DNA of 64,000 bases from Sphingobacterium kitahiroshimense (GCF_025961315.1 NZ_JAOQNK010000001.1:2170001-2234000); one strand, 5' to 3'; positions 46,098 through 55,629 are shown, counted from the first letter of the stretch. Program-made: numbers and translations. Notes: generated by a model not told the origin, from the letters alone.

Positions 46098-47426
46098 ATG
46101 AAAAGATCTTTACCTCATTTTAAAGCTGTTAACATAACTTTAGTTTCCTTATTACTTTTGTTCGCAACTCATATCACCCCAGTTCTTGCTCAGGTCACTA
46201 TTGTATCGGACTCTTCTAGATTAGAATCAAAATCCACCTATATGCAGCATAAAATTGATTCTAACGCTTCTTATCAATATGATATATCCGATTTATTTCG
46301 CAACATTCTTCATCCAAAAAGAGAGCGAAACCCAAATAAAAAACGTTCTGGAATTACCCTGATGCCTGGTGTGGCCTTAAATCCCACTATTGGAGCTCAA
46401 ATCGGAATAAAGGGAGTTGCAGGCATTGTACTGGGAGATAAATCGAATACCACAATGTCTACAGCAGCATCAACAGCTTCAGTAACAACAAAAGGTATTA
46501 TGGTTTTTTACGTAAGCCATAACATCTATACCAGAGAGAATAAATGGAATATCCAGGGAGGATGGGCTATTGTAAAAATGGTCAATCCAGATGCCGGCTT
46601 AGGAATGACTAAAACTTTTTCTGGACAAAATGATGATGATATTCTTGCTAACCCAGACAAAAACATGTTTGTCTACAAGTATACATCCTTTAGCATCAAT
46701 GAAAAGCTCTATAAACGGGTTTCAGATAATCTTTTTCTGGGTGCTGGTTTTGCATTTGACATTCGCAGAAATATCAAAGCATCAACCGAAAACAATGACA
46801 ATCCAAATTACGTCTATAGTAAACGTTATGGTTTTGATCCTGAAAAATTCAATTCAAATGGTCTTCTGTTTAATGTTCAGTATATGACACGTGATAATCC
46901 AAATCGTGCGTATAAAGGAATTTATTCGGATATTGGAATTCGTATGAACCAGGAGTGGATGGGCAGTAGTAAGAATGCAATTCAGCTTACCACAGATTTT
47001 AGAAAATACATTAGTCTTTCTGAGGAAAACCCTGAACATGTACTTGCATTATGGAATTATGGATCTTACCGTATAGCAGGAAGACTACCTTATCTTGATC
47101 TACCAGGAACTGCCAAAGATAGTTATGCACGGTCAGGGCGCGGTTATACGCTTGGGTTTTTCAAAGGCTTATCTTACTTCTATAATGAGGCAGAATACCG
47201 GTTCCCGATACTTCGTAATAAATTTATCAGTGGAGCAACCTTTTTTAATATCCAATCGACCAATAACGATATGGACAGCAAATTATTTCAATCTTGGAGA
47301 GCTGCTGGAGGAGCAGGATTACGTATTCTGTTTAATAAAGCCACACGCACTAATTTATGTATTGATTATGCTTTTGGTGGGTATCATCAAAGAGGTCTAT
47401 TCCTTGGATTAAATGAAACCTTTTAA
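46098..47426 (+). CDS. Outer-membrane Omp85/BamA-type beta-barrel without POTRA domains
   Basis: A signal peptide ends near LAQV (residue 32). After about 70 polar residues the chain is a beta-barrel of about 370 residues. SGRGYTLGFFKGLSYFYNEAEYRFPI carries the L6-loop RGY motif and the following strand of the Omp85 family, and the protein ends in a barrel strand with Phe (LFLGLNETF), the usual insertion signal. No POTRA repeats fit before the barrel, so it belongs to the short BamA/TamA-like surface-antigen group and not to BamA itself. Function unknown. A TonB receptor gene follows after 65 bases. Confidence 0.78.
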   Translation: MKRSLPHFKAVNITLVSLLLLFATHITPVLAQVTIVSDSSRLESKSTYMQHKIDSNASYQYDISDLFRNILHPKRERNPNKKRSGITLMPGVALNPTIGAQIGIKGVAGIVLGDKSNTTMSTAASTASVTTKGIMVFYVSHNIYTRENKWNIQGGWAIVKMVNPDAGLGMTKTFSGQNDDDILANPDKNMFVYKYTSFSINEKLYKRVSDNLFLGAGFAFDIRRNIKASTENNDNPNYVYSKRYGFDPEKFNSNGLLFNVQYMTRDNPNRAYKGIYSDIGIRMNQEWMGSSKNAIQLTTDFRKYISLSEENPEHVLALWNYGSYRIAGRLPYLDLPGTAKDSYARSGRGYTLGFFKGLSYFYNEAEYRFPILRNKFISGATFFNIQSTNNDMDSKLFQSWRAAGGAGLRILFNKATRTNLCIDYAFGGYHQRGLFLGLNETF

Positions 47427-47491
47427 AAAGCAGGCTTAATTGAAGTTTTTCATTATTTTAGGGGCAAATTGTTTTTGAGCCCCAATATCAT

Positions 47492-49570
47492 ATGTCTGTT
47501 TTTAAATCTGCTTTCTACGCATTAATACTATTTTCACCTTCTCTATATGCACAGGAGGTTAGTAAAGATACCATTACATCCTATCAATTAGAAACAGCAA
47601 AAGTGTCTGGCTATTTTACAGAACAGCCCCTATTAACAACACCAGGATCTGTTTCTATAGTCGGGCAGAAAGCAATTCTTAGTCAAAATGGAGCTACTTT
47701 ATTACCGAGCTTGAATACCGTTCCGGGCTTACGGATGGAAGAACGCTCACCAGGAAGCTACCGTTTGGCCCTTCGTGGTAGTTTAATCCGTTCTCCTTTT
47801 GGTATCCGTAATGTGAAAATATATGTCGATGAATTTCCAATAACAGACGCAGGTGGGAATACTTACCTCAATCTTATTGATCCGGCTTCCATTTCGCAAA
47901 TTGAAGTTCTAAAAGGTCCTGATGGATCTATTTTCGGACCGAACTCGGGAGGTGTACTCATGATTAAACCTAATGGCTTTCAACATAGTCCGTTATCGAA
48001 AACCTCACTTAACCTTGCTGGTGGATCTTTTGGATTCGCACAACAACAACTTTCGATACTACAGCAGATCAACCAAAAATATCAATTTTCCCTTGATCAA
48101 AGTTTTACAAGATCCGATGGTTATCGAGAAAATTCGGCTTTAAATAAAAAAACTATTCAAACAGCACACCTATGGAACTATCATCCACAAGCAAGTCTTA
48201 AAGTCTTTGCCCTTTATAGTGATTTGAATTATCAAACACCAGGAGGACTTACGCTAGAACAATATCAGGAAAACCCACGTATGGCACGTCCCGCTACTCC
48301 AGCCACACCATCGGCTAAACAACAAAAAGCGGCGATTGATAATAAAACCTTTTTCGGAGGAATATCCCATAAAATCAACATAAGTAATAAACTATCCAAT
48401 ACGACCACTATTTTTGGCTCATCATCAAAAATAGAAAATCCATTTATCAGTAATTATGAATATCGAGATGAACAAAACTTAGGGTACCGAAGCTATTTTT
48501 CTTACGAATCGCAGGATCAATTGAATTGGCAATTGCAAATTGGTACAGAAGGTCAAAAAGGTTGGTATGATATTGCTAATTATGATAATAAAAACGGAGT
48601 TTCCACAGATCCTCAAGCAGAAGATAAATTGGAAAATTGGCAGAATTTCTATTTTGTAAGAGGTAAAATTATTCTTGCAGAAAAATTGACCGTGGAGGGT
48701 GCTCTTGGGTTGAACCAAAATCAAATTGCTTATAGACAAGTATATCCTCAAACCTCGCAACAAAAAGAACGAATCTCTTTTGGAACAACGTGGATGCCGA
48801 AGTTTGCGGCATCCTATCTGCTTACACCAAAACTAGCCATCCGAGGTTCCATTTCCTCTGGATTCTCAGCTCCTACAATTGCTGAAGTCCGATCATCGGA
48901 CAATATCATCAACACAGCTCTGAAACCTGAATCTGGTTACAACAAAGAGATCGGATTACGATGGGAATGGATGAACCGTCGTTTTATTACCGATATATCC
49001 TACTATCAGTACAAAATGAATAATGCAATTATTCGCCAGTTAAATGCAAATGCGGTAGAATATTACCAAAATGCTGGAAAGGTAAACCAAAGTGGAATTG
49101 AGAGTTCCATTATGGGGTACATTATAAAGCCTTCTTCAGAAAAGTTGGTGCAGGCGCTGTACATCAATTCGAGCGTGACCTACAATCATTACCGATTTAA
49201 AGATTATGAGATAGGGAATAACAATTATGATGATAATAAACTTACTGCAGTACCGGACTGGATTATTGTTCATGCTTTAAACCTAGATTTTGCCCATCAA
49301 CTTGGTCTCCATGTGCAACATAATTATACGTCAAAAATTCCGCTAAATGATGCAAATACAGCATTTGCAGATTCCTATCATCTGGTTCAGGCAAAGATCC
49401 AATGGGGATTCAAATTTTCAACTAAATTCATGGCAAATGTATACCTCGGAGTGGATAACCTACTGAATGAAAAATACAGTTTAGGAAATGACATTAATGC
49501 ATTTGGGAATAGATATTACAATGCCGCACCAACACGAAATTTTTTCGCTGGACTAAAACTAAGTTATTAA
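47492..49570 (+). CDS. TonB-dependent outer-membrane receptor
   Basis: Energised uptake of a siderophore, vitamin or other ligand. The signal peptide is MSVFKSAFYALILFSPSLYAQ. A plug domain follows (about 45-165: TPGSVSIVGQKAILSQ, LPSLNTVPGLRMEERSPGSY, RLALRGS, IEVLKGPDGSIFGPNSGGV) and then a 22-strand barrel ending DNLLNEKYSLG and FFAGLKLSY, with the usual C-terminal aromatic. It has no regulatory-like N-terminal domain, unlike SusC. At 692 residues it resembles siderophore or ferric-citrate-type receptors (FecA/PupA class). The GNAT gene abuts its stop, so the two may be co-transcribed. Confidence 0.92.
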   Translation: MSVFKSAFYALILFSPSLYAQEVSKDTITSYQLETAKVSGYFTEQPLLTTPGSVSIVGQKAILSQNGATLLPSLNTVPGLRMEERSPGSYRLALRGSLIRSPFGIRNVKIYVDEFPITDAGGNTYLNLIDPASISQIEVLKGPDGSIFGPNSGGVLMIKPNGFQHSPLSKTSLNLAGGSFGFAQQQLSILQQINQKYQFSLDQSFTRSDGYRENSALNKKTIQTAHLWNYHPQASLKVFALYSDLNYQTPGGLTLEQYQENPRMARPATPATPSAKQQKAAIDNKTFFGGISHKINISNKLSNTTTIFGSSSKIENPFISNYEYRDEQNLGYRSYFSYESQDQLNWQLQIGTEGQKGWYDIANYDNKNGVSTDPQAEDKLENWQNFYFVRGKIILAEKLTVEGALGLNQNQIAYRQVYPQTSQQKERISFGTTWMPKFAASYLLTPKLAIRGSISSGFSAPTIAEVRSSDNIINTALKPESGYNKEIGLRWEWMNRRFITDISYYQYKMNNAIIRQLNANAVEYYQNAGKVNQSGIESSIMGYIIKPSSEKLVQALYINSSVTYNHYRFKDYEIGNNNYDDNKLTAVPDWIIVHALNLDFAHQLGLHVQHNYTSKIPLNDANTAFADSYHLVQAKIQWGFKFSTKFMANVYLGVDNLLNEKYSLGNDINAFGNRYYNAAPTRNFFAGLKLSY

Positions 49571-50056
49571 ATGAAACGGGACTATATCATCAGAAAACAT
49601 TCAACTGATGAAGCTATACCTTACGATTTACTGTTATTGGCAGATGAGACGAAAGAAGCTATCGACAAGTATATTTCGACCTGTACCATCTTTACATTAG
49701 TACATCGAATAACTAACGAGATTGTTGGAGTCATGGCAGTAAAACAAATAAATTCAGATACGGTTGAACTAAAAAATATTGCGATCACAGCACAGTACCA
49801 AGCGCAAGGTCTGGGCAGCGACATGCTGTCTTTCTTAAAATCCCATGCACAGGAAGAAAATTTACTGCATATCTGGGTTGGTACTGCGGATGTAGGCTTT
49901 CAACAGCATCGATTCTATATGCGCAATGGTTTTGAAATGAATCACATCCGTCATAACTTCTTTATGGAAAATTATGCTGACCCTATTATAGAGAACGGAC
50001 TGCAGATGAAGCACATGCTTGTCTTTGCATACCGTTTAAATACGAATACAGATTAA
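49571..50056 (+). CDS. GNAT-family N-acetyltransferase
   Basis: 161 residues, one GNAT fold. IVGVMAVKQINSDTVELKNIAI forms motif strands 4-5, and QYQAQGLGSDMLSFLKSHA is the acetyl-CoA pyrophosphate loop with the Q/R-x-x-G-x-G/A pattern (QAQGLG). HRFYMRNGFEM is the usual late helix-strand. The substrate (small amine or protein N-terminus) is unknown. The ATG directly abuts the TonB receptor stop, so it is probably translated from the same message. Confidence 0.88.
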   Translation: MKRDYIIRKHSTDEAIPYDLLLLADETKEAIDKYISTCTIFTLVHRITNEIVGVMAVKQINSDTVELKNIAITAQYQAQGLGSDMLSFLKSHAQEENLLHIWVGTADVGFQQHRFYMRNGFEMNHIRHNFFMENYADPIIENGLQMKHMLVFAYRLNTNTD

Positions 50057-50132
50057 ACTACCTGCAACACAATATAAATAATTATACATACCTTTAAAAA
50101 TAATAGCTTTACAAAAAGAGCATTTAGATACC

Positions 50133-50732
50133 ATGAGCAATTTCAATTATCCATTAAACTTTCTGTTTAAAATTTCGACTTTTCATAATGACTTCACCAT
50201 TAAGGATAGTGAGGATCGTACACTCTTTTATGTTCGTCAAAAACTATTCAAGCTTAAAGATGAAATTATGATCTTTTCAGACGAAAGTAGATCAGAACAG
50301 CAGTATGGTATAAAAGCAGACCGTTGGTTAGATTTCAATGCAAATTATACTTTTACAGATACCAGAACTACTGAAACGATTGGTAAAGTAGGCCGAAAAG
50401 GAATGAGATCGATATGGAAAGCTAATTACAATGCTTTAGACATAGATGGTCTTGAAGATTATACCATCAAAGAAGACAATGGCTGGGTAAAAGTTGGCGA
50501 CAGCTTTTTAGGAGAAATACCGATACTCAATATTCTCACCGGATATGTATTCAACCCCTCATACACCATGTATGATAAAGAAGGAAATAAAATATTACAG
50601 CTCAAGAAAAAACCTTCTTTTTTCGGCCGAAAATTTACATTGGACAAACTCGCGGATATCAACCCAAAGGATGAAACAAGACTTATTCTTTGTTTTATGA
50701 TGATGATCTTACTAGAGCGCGAAAGAGGATAA
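50133..50732 (+). CDS. LURP-one-related (scramblase-fold) protein
   Basis: 199 residues without a signal peptide or clear anchor. The twelve-strand LURP/tubby-like pattern is visible: FTIKDSEDRTLFYVRQKLFKLKDEIMIFSDES, ANYTFTDTRTTETIGKVGRKG, and the repeat-like second half (PILNILTGYVFNPSYTMYDKEGNKILQLKKKPSFF). This architecture is shared with plant LURP-one proteins and phospholipid scramblases. In bacteria the function is unknown. It has its own strong terminator. Confidence 0.75.
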   Translation: MSNFNYPLNFLFKISTFHNDFTIKDSEDRTLFYVRQKLFKLKDEIMIFSDESRSEQQYGIKADRWLDFNANYTFTDTRTTETIGKVGRKGMRSIWKANYNALDIDGLEDYTIKEDNGWVKVGDSFLGEIPILNILTGYVFNPSYTMYDKEGNKILQLKKKPSFFGRKFTLDKLADINPKDETRLILCFMMMILLERERG

Positions 50733-50776
50733 AATAGAAAAGGAGAATACATCTTGTATTCTCCTTTTCTATTTTA
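50730..50776. terminator. Bidirectional 22-bp terminator
   Basis: A perfect 22-bp stem (50730-50751 with 50755-50776, core GAAAAGGAGAATACA/TGTATTCTCCTTTTC) with a TCT loop covers the end of the LURP gene and touches the stop of the convergent gene at 50774. Confidence 0.92.
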
Positions 50777-51124
50777 TAAACCTTTAATCTGACGGTTCAA
50801 GTGATATAGCTTAACAAGCCTTTCTATAAAAAACAGGATCAATATCGCATAGATGATCTGAGAAACTAACAAGGCATTTTCCTGCTGCGGTAAATTGAAT
50901 TGGAGGTCTTTCCATGACTTGCTGAGTAGATAGTTCAGTCCAAGCCCAAATATCATTCCTGCTAAGAAAAAATAAATTCCTCTCTTACGATCCTCTAAAA
51001 CAGCAACCGCTTTTTTTTCATCCTGTTCGATTGTTTGCATTACGCGACTTTCAAAATCAGAAAAAGGCATTTTAAGTTTACTGCTCTGCATTAATGTCTT
51101 CATTAATTCATCATTATTTTCCAT
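50774..51124 (-). CDS. Two-helix membrane protein, probable anti-sigma-like partner of the ECF factor
   Basis: The start at 51124 (MENNDELMKT) lies one base after the sigma stop; a longer frame to 51133 adds three residues and overlaps it. The N-terminal 50 residues are soluble and charged. Two helices follow (about 50-70 and 83-103: GIYFFLAGMIFGLGLNYLL and ALLVSQIIYAILILFFIERL). Size, topology and place directly after an ECF sigma gene suggest a membrane-bound partner that controls the sigma factor. No known anti-sigma domain is clear. Confidence 0.6.
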   Translation of the reverse strand: MENNDELMKTLMQSSKLKMPFSDFESRVMQTIEQDEKKAVAVLEDRKRGIYFFLAGMIFGLGLNYLLSKSWKDLQFNLPQQENALLVSQIIYAILILFFIERLVKLYHLNRQIKGL

Positions 51125-51125
51125 G

Positions 51126-51671
51126 CTACACATTTGCTTTATTCATTAATTCCTTCAATATGGCGTACATTCGTTTACGGCCCCGGTGCAAGATGACTCT
51201 TGTATTTGCATCAGTCCGGCCCGTTATTATCGAAACCTCTTTGATACTTTCTTCCTCCAGATAAAATAACCGTAAAGCCAAACTTTCATTTGCCGGTAAT
51301 AGACAAAGTGCTTCATTGATCATCTGACTCCGTTCTTCTTCCTCCAATAAAGTCAGGTCACTTTCATCGATCACCTCTTTATCATAATCAGACTGAAAAT
51401 CTAAGACTTCAATCTTAATCTTTCGCAATTGCATAAAGGCTGTATTGACGACAATTCGATATAACCAACTGCTAAATTTGGACTGCTGATTAAACGTGTC
51501 GAGTTTATGGTAACATTTGACAAAAGCATCCTGCGCGACTTCTTCTGCAAGCGATTCGTTTTTCACAATACTCATTGCAACAGAAAAGACCATATCCTGA
51601 TATTTTTGCAAAAAATATCGAAAGGAATCGCGATCTCCCGCTAAAACTTTATCAATATACTGTTGATCCAT
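51126..51671 (-). CDS. ECF-type RNA polymerase sigma factor
   Basis: The start at 51671 (MDQQYIDKVL) is the first ATG; the longer frame needs TTG. Region 2 is at about 8-75 (FLQKYQDMVFSVAMSIVKNESLAEEVAQDAF, WLYRIVVNTA) and region 4 at about 115-170 (ESLALRLFYLEEESIKEVSIITGRTDANTRVILHRGRKRM). No sigma-1.1 or region 3 is present, as in extracytoplasmic-function factors. It lies between a small membrane protein (TGATG overlap) and a two-helix protein, which may jointly sense envelope stress. Its target promoters are not visible. Confidence 0.92.
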   Translation of the reverse strand: MDQQYIDKVLAGDRDSFRYFLQKYQDMVFSVAMSIVKNESLAEEVAQDAFVKCYHKLDTFNQQSKFSSWLYRIVVNTAFMQLRKIKIEVLDFQSDYDKEVIDESDLTLLEEEERSQMINEALCLLPANESLALRLFYLEEESIKEVSIITGRTDANTRVILHRGRKRMYAILKELMNKANV

Positions 51672-52018
51672 CAATCCCTATCCTGCTTAGGTTTATCTAC
51701 ATAATTAGCAACAATCATGGCAATACCGCCACAAAGTACAATAATCGAAACTTTAAGTACACCGACAATATTTTCGGTCTGATATTGCGAAATTAAACCA
51801 ACTATCAACAGCCCGATGCCAATTCCTACTATAAATACACCTAAACGTAACCAGTGTGAAATTCGAACTTGTTTTTTATAAAATTGAGATAAGTCCAGCC
51901 CTGCTTCGATCAAGGCCATACGCTCTTTATTTCTTGCTTGAAAATAGTAATAAAGCGTGAAGAAAATTGTACTAAAAAATGATACGAACATAATCGCACC
52001 CATTGTTTCCTTTTCCAT
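51671..52018 (-). CDS. Small membrane protein with DUF6249-like pattern, first gene of the sigma operon
   Basis: 115 residues with three hydrophobic segments: TMGAIMFVSFFSTIFFTLYYYF at the start, a basic middle (NKERMALIEAGLDLSQFYKKQ, the segment that suggests DUF6249), then WLRLGVFIVGIGIGLLIVGLI and VLKVSIIVLCGGIAMIVANYV. Its stop overlaps the sigma start (TGATG). A role as sensor or co-regulator of the sigma factor is inference from position. Confidence 0.65.
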   Translation of the reverse strand: MEKETMGAIMFVSFFSTIFFTLYYYFQARNKERMALIEAGLDLSQFYKKQVRISHWLRLGVFIVGIGIGLLIVGLISQYQTENIVGVLKVSIIVLCGGIAMIVANYVDKPKQDRD

Positions 52019-52234
52019 AATTTATATTTTTCTCATTAGATGCAGACCGATCATCAAATGTTACAACTTAGCACTATAAATTTTAAAAAATGCTTTTTTA
52101 GTCTTTTAGCAAAAAATATTTTTGGAAAACGAATTTACATCGTTGCGCTTATATTCATACTGATATAACAGTTTTAAAGACTCTGACCATAAATATTGAA
52201 GAATAAAATTGGTTTTATATGACGGAATTAAAAT

Positions 52235-52263
52235 TGTAAATAAAACAAATTTATCTAAGTTTG
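52235..52263 (+). promoter_or_regulatory. Promoter of the SNF2 gene (shared 20-mer)
   Basis: TTG (52235-52237), 18 bases and TAAGTTTG (52256-52263) fit the Bacteroidota promoter. AACAAATTTATCTAAGTTTG is identical to 46014-46033. The ATG at 52270 is 6 bases after the box, so the message would start at or very near the first codon. Confidence 0.65.
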
Positions 52264-52269
52264 AGTAGC

Positions 52270-55200
52270 ATGTATACAAAAGACGTTTTGCCACAGGGTT
52301 CAGATGATTTTCACCAGTTTCGATTCTCAGATATTCATTTTAACAATGAAAATCGATACAGCTTTTATTCTTGGATGTCAAACTTATCCGATAGCAACGC
52401 TCCAATCCGCATATTGACACTAAAGAAAAATGAAGGCCATTTCTCTATCCTCTCCCTAGGTATTCCCTACGATATCATTGTCGTTTATGACACTCCCGTA
52501 CTCTCATTACTGTGCAATTGCTCTGAAAGCGAAGAATTCTGTATCCATCAAAAGCTAGTTCTGAATGAAATCTTTAAAAATGATCAGGTATATTTATTTT
52601 TCTCCGATCATGCTTATCAGAATTATCTAACTAAAATAGCAGTTAAATATGGGATAGAAGATGAACAGCAACTCGAGGATTATTTCGAAATTCAATGCAT
52701 AGACGGTGTTGTAAAAACCATCAAAAAACAGGATAATTTACTAGATTTATCTCAAGATATTCTTAACACCGCAACAAATCCTGATTTAAAACGCAACAAT
52801 AAGGAATTAGAACAGCTAAGCAACATTCTAGTACTTAAAGAGCATAAATACTATAAACACCCTCAGGTGTTACTCTATCGTGCAGCCCGCGCTAAAAATG
52901 GTTCGCTAAAAAACCCAGTACAGCAACTTTCATGTGAGGAAATGATCTGGAAAAGTAAAGATATTACAGAAAGTCAATTTTTTACCGCACTTCATTTTTT
53001 AGGGCAGAACACAATAGAAGAAAGCAAACAACAGATCACCGCCTTTAAAAAGCTGATTAAAAATCCACTAGGACTGGAAATCTATCAACATGATAAATCC
53101 TTATCGCAAACTATCGGGGCAAATAGTCTGACGCAGATCACATTAAGAGAACTACCCAAAACAATCCGAATTGACATCGATCGCATCGGGAGATTTTTCA
53201 CTGTTAGAAGCTCAATTCAAATCGCTGGACAAGATCACGCTTTACAGCAGCTTCCTGTAGTCTTTGATTATTTCATTCAATTACAGCAACATTTCTATTT
53301 TATAGAGCATGCACAAATCCTTGCCCTGTTCAAACTTTTCAACACGACAGCAGATCACCTTATCGTACATCAGTCCAAATTCGAAGGTTTTAACAAGGAT
53401 TTCTTAGTAGCAATGGAGGAGATTGTAGAAGTCAACTATCTACATATTCCCAAAGCAAATAGTAAACAAATCAAAGAACAACAGTTTTATAACGACACCG
53501 AATCGATTATCTATCTTGAAGAATCTGGTGATTATATCAATCTCATTCCGACCATGCGATATGCGGATGTAGAAGTTCCTGTTCGAAGCAGAAGATCTAT
53601 CTTCGGATTTGATAAAAATGGACAAAAATTTTTAGTGAAACGGGATCTCGAAGCAGAACTCAAGATCATCAGCTTGATCATTAAGCAACATCCCTATTTC
53701 CAGGAGCAACTTGATGAAGATTTTCAGCACTTCTATCTGCATCGTAAACATTTTCTTGAACTGGACTGGTTCTTAAATGTGTTTGAAGATTGGCGCAATC
53801 ATCATATTTCCATCATCGGATTTAACGAAATAAAAGCTAATAAATTAAACTCATTTAAAGGTAAAATAGCAATTCATGTGCTCAGTGGACAGAATTGGTT
53901 TAATGTAAATGTGGATCTGCAGTTTGGTAAAAGTAAAGGTTCGCTTAAAAACCTTCAAAAAGCTATTCGTAATAAATCAAAATTCATTACACTAGATGAT
54001 GGTACGCAAGGTATATTGCCCGAAGAATGGTTGAATAAATTTGAACAGTTCTTTTTAGCAGGCGAAATCATTGATGACAGCCACTTACAGATTGCAGAAA
54101 CAAATTATACAGCCATTGATCAATATTTTGAGGAACAATGGTTATCCCAAATAGCAAAAGAACGTTTGGAAGAAATCAAAAGTAAAATCAGGAATATCGA
54201 TCAAGTCAAACCGGTCGTACTATCCAAAGATTTTATCGGTAGCCTCCGTAGTTACCAACATGATGGATTGAATTGGCTTAATTTTTTAGATGAATTCAAT
54301 TTTGGTGGTTGCTTAGCGGACGATATGGGACTTGGAAAAACCATTCAGGTCATTGCTTTTATTTTAGATCAACGTAAAAAAGTAAAAAACAATTGCAATT
54401 TACTGGTACTTCCAACTACGCTAATTTTCAATTGGAAAAACGAATTGGAGAAATTTGCGCCATCGATTAAGACACTTGTCTTACAGGGTGCTGATCGTCA
54501 AAAAAGTACCCTAGGATTTGAACAATATGAACTGATATTGATTTCTTATCACAATTTATTATCAGACATCAATCACTTAAAAAAACACACTTTTAATTAT
54601 ATTTTTTTAGATGAGTCACAGCAGATTAAAAACCCCGAATCACAACGTTACCAAGCTGTTACCAAACTCAGTTCTCGTAATCGTATTGTAATTACAGGTA
54701 CACCGATCGAGAACAGCACCATGGATTTGTTTGCCCAACTGTCGTTCGCCAATCCCGGATTATTAGGTTCGAAAAAATATTTTAAAGATGTCTATACTAC
54801 GCCTATTGATGGATTCAGCAATAAAAAAAGATTGGAAGAATTGCAACACAAAGTAAAACCTTTTATTTTGCGACGTACAAAAACGGAGGTTGCCAAAGAG
54901 TTACCTGCAAAAAATGAAATCGTACTTTACTGCGAAATGAAACCGGCGCAAAGGCATATCTACGAGACTTATGAAAAGGAGTTTAGAGAATTTATCTCGG
55001 TCAAAGATGGGGATGAAATCCGTAAAAGCCCTATGCATGTCTTAAAAGGATTGACCAAACTACGCCAGATCTGCAATTCAACAAAATTGCTAAAAACAGA
55101 TGATCTAAGTGTAGAACAAGATGCCTGCAAGATTGAAATGCTTATCGAACAAGTACTCGACAAAAGTCCATATCAGAAAATCATCATCTTTTCCCAATTT

Positions 55201-55629
55201 GTGAGCATGCTAAATCTAATCGAAACAGCTTTAGCCAAACACGATATCAAAGTGCTAAAATTAACAGGACAGACAAGAGATAGACAACATATTGTAACGC
55301 AATTTCAAGAAAATGAAGCACAGCGAGTCATACTGATAAGTTTAAAAGCAGGTGGAACGGGCTTAAATCTTACAGCGGCGAGCTTAGTATATTTGGTTGA
55401 TCCTTGGTGGAATCCTGCAGTTGAAGCGCAAGCTATCGACCGCGCCTTTCGAATAGGTCAAGCAAAAGATGTCACCGCGATACGCTTAATCTGCCCGGAT
55501 ACTGTGGAGGATAAAATCATGAAACTGCAAGCCAATAAAACAGCAATAGCAGATAACATCATTTCCAGTACTTATAATCCGATTGCAGACTTTATGAATA
55601 AAGAACGCCTACTGAGCTTATTTCAATAA
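52270..55629 (+). CDS. SNF2/HepA-type ATP-dependent helicase with SWIM zinc finger
   Basis: The start at 52270 (MYTKDVLPQG) is the first ATG. About 650 residues of helicase-associated domain precede the motor. A SWIM-type finger CxCx6CxH lies near the N-terminus (Cys82, Cys84, Cys91, His93). The motor domain has Walker A ADDMGLGKTIQ (about 683), DESQ in the Walker B position, ITGTPIENS (motif III), the second RecA-like domain with IIIFSQFVSML, SLKAGGTGLNLTAA, and motif VI QAIDRAFRIGQ. This is the bacterial SNF2 class related to HepA. It probably remodels nucleoprotein or RNA polymerase; the exact role is unknown. Confidence 0.9.
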   Translation: MYTKDVLPQGSDDFHQFRFSDIHFNNENRYSFYSWMSNLSDSNAPIRILTLKKNEGHFSILSLGIPYDIIVVYDTPVLSLLCNCSESEEFCIHQKLVLNEIFKNDQVYLFFSDHAYQNYLTKIAVKYGIEDEQQLEDYFEIQCIDGVVKTIKKQDNLLDLSQDILNTATNPDLKRNNKELEQLSNILVLKEHKYYKHPQVLLYRAARAKNGSLKNPVQQLSCEEMIWKSKDITESQFFTALHFLGQNTIEESKQQITAFKKLIKNPLGLEIYQHDKSLSQTIGANSLTQITLRELPKTIRIDIDRIGRFFTVRSSIQIAGQDHALQQLPVVFDYFIQLQQHFYFIEHAQILALFKLFNTTADHLIVHQSKFEGFNKDFLVAMEEIVEVNYLHIPKANSKQIKEQQFYNDTESIIYLEESGDYINLIPTMRYADVEVPVRSRRSIFGFDKNGQKFLVKRDLEAELKIISLIIKQHPYFQEQLDEDFQHFYLHRKHFLELDWFLNVFEDWRNHHISIIGFNEIKANKLNSFKGKIAIHVLSGQNWFNVNVDLQFGKSKGSLKNLQKAIRNKSKFITLDDGTQGILPEEWLNKFEQFFLAGEIIDDSHLQIAETNYTAIDQYFEEQWLSQIAKERLEEIKSKIRNIDQVKPVVLSKDFIGSLRSYQHDGLNWLNFLDEFNFGGCLADDMGLGKTIQVIAFILDQRKKVKNNCNLLVLPTTLIFNWKNELEKFAPSIKTLVLQGADRQKSTLGFEQYELILISYHNLLSDINHLKKHTFNYIFLDESQQIKNPESQRYQAVTKLSSRNRIVITGTPIENSTMDLFAQLSFANPGLLGSKKYFKDVYTTPIDGFSNKKRLEELQHKVKPFILRRTKTEVAKELPAKNEIVLYCEMKPAQRHIYETYEKEFREFISVKDGDEIRKSPMHVLKGLTKLRQICNSTKLLKTDDLSVEQDACKIEMLIEQVLDKSPYQKIIIFSQFVSMLNLIETALAKHDIKVLKLTGQTRDRQHIVTQFQENEAQRVILISLKAGGTGLNLTAASLVYLVDPWWNPAVEAQAIDRAFRIGQAKDVTAIRLICPDTVEDKIMKLQANKTAIADNIISSTYNPIADFMNKERLLSLFQ

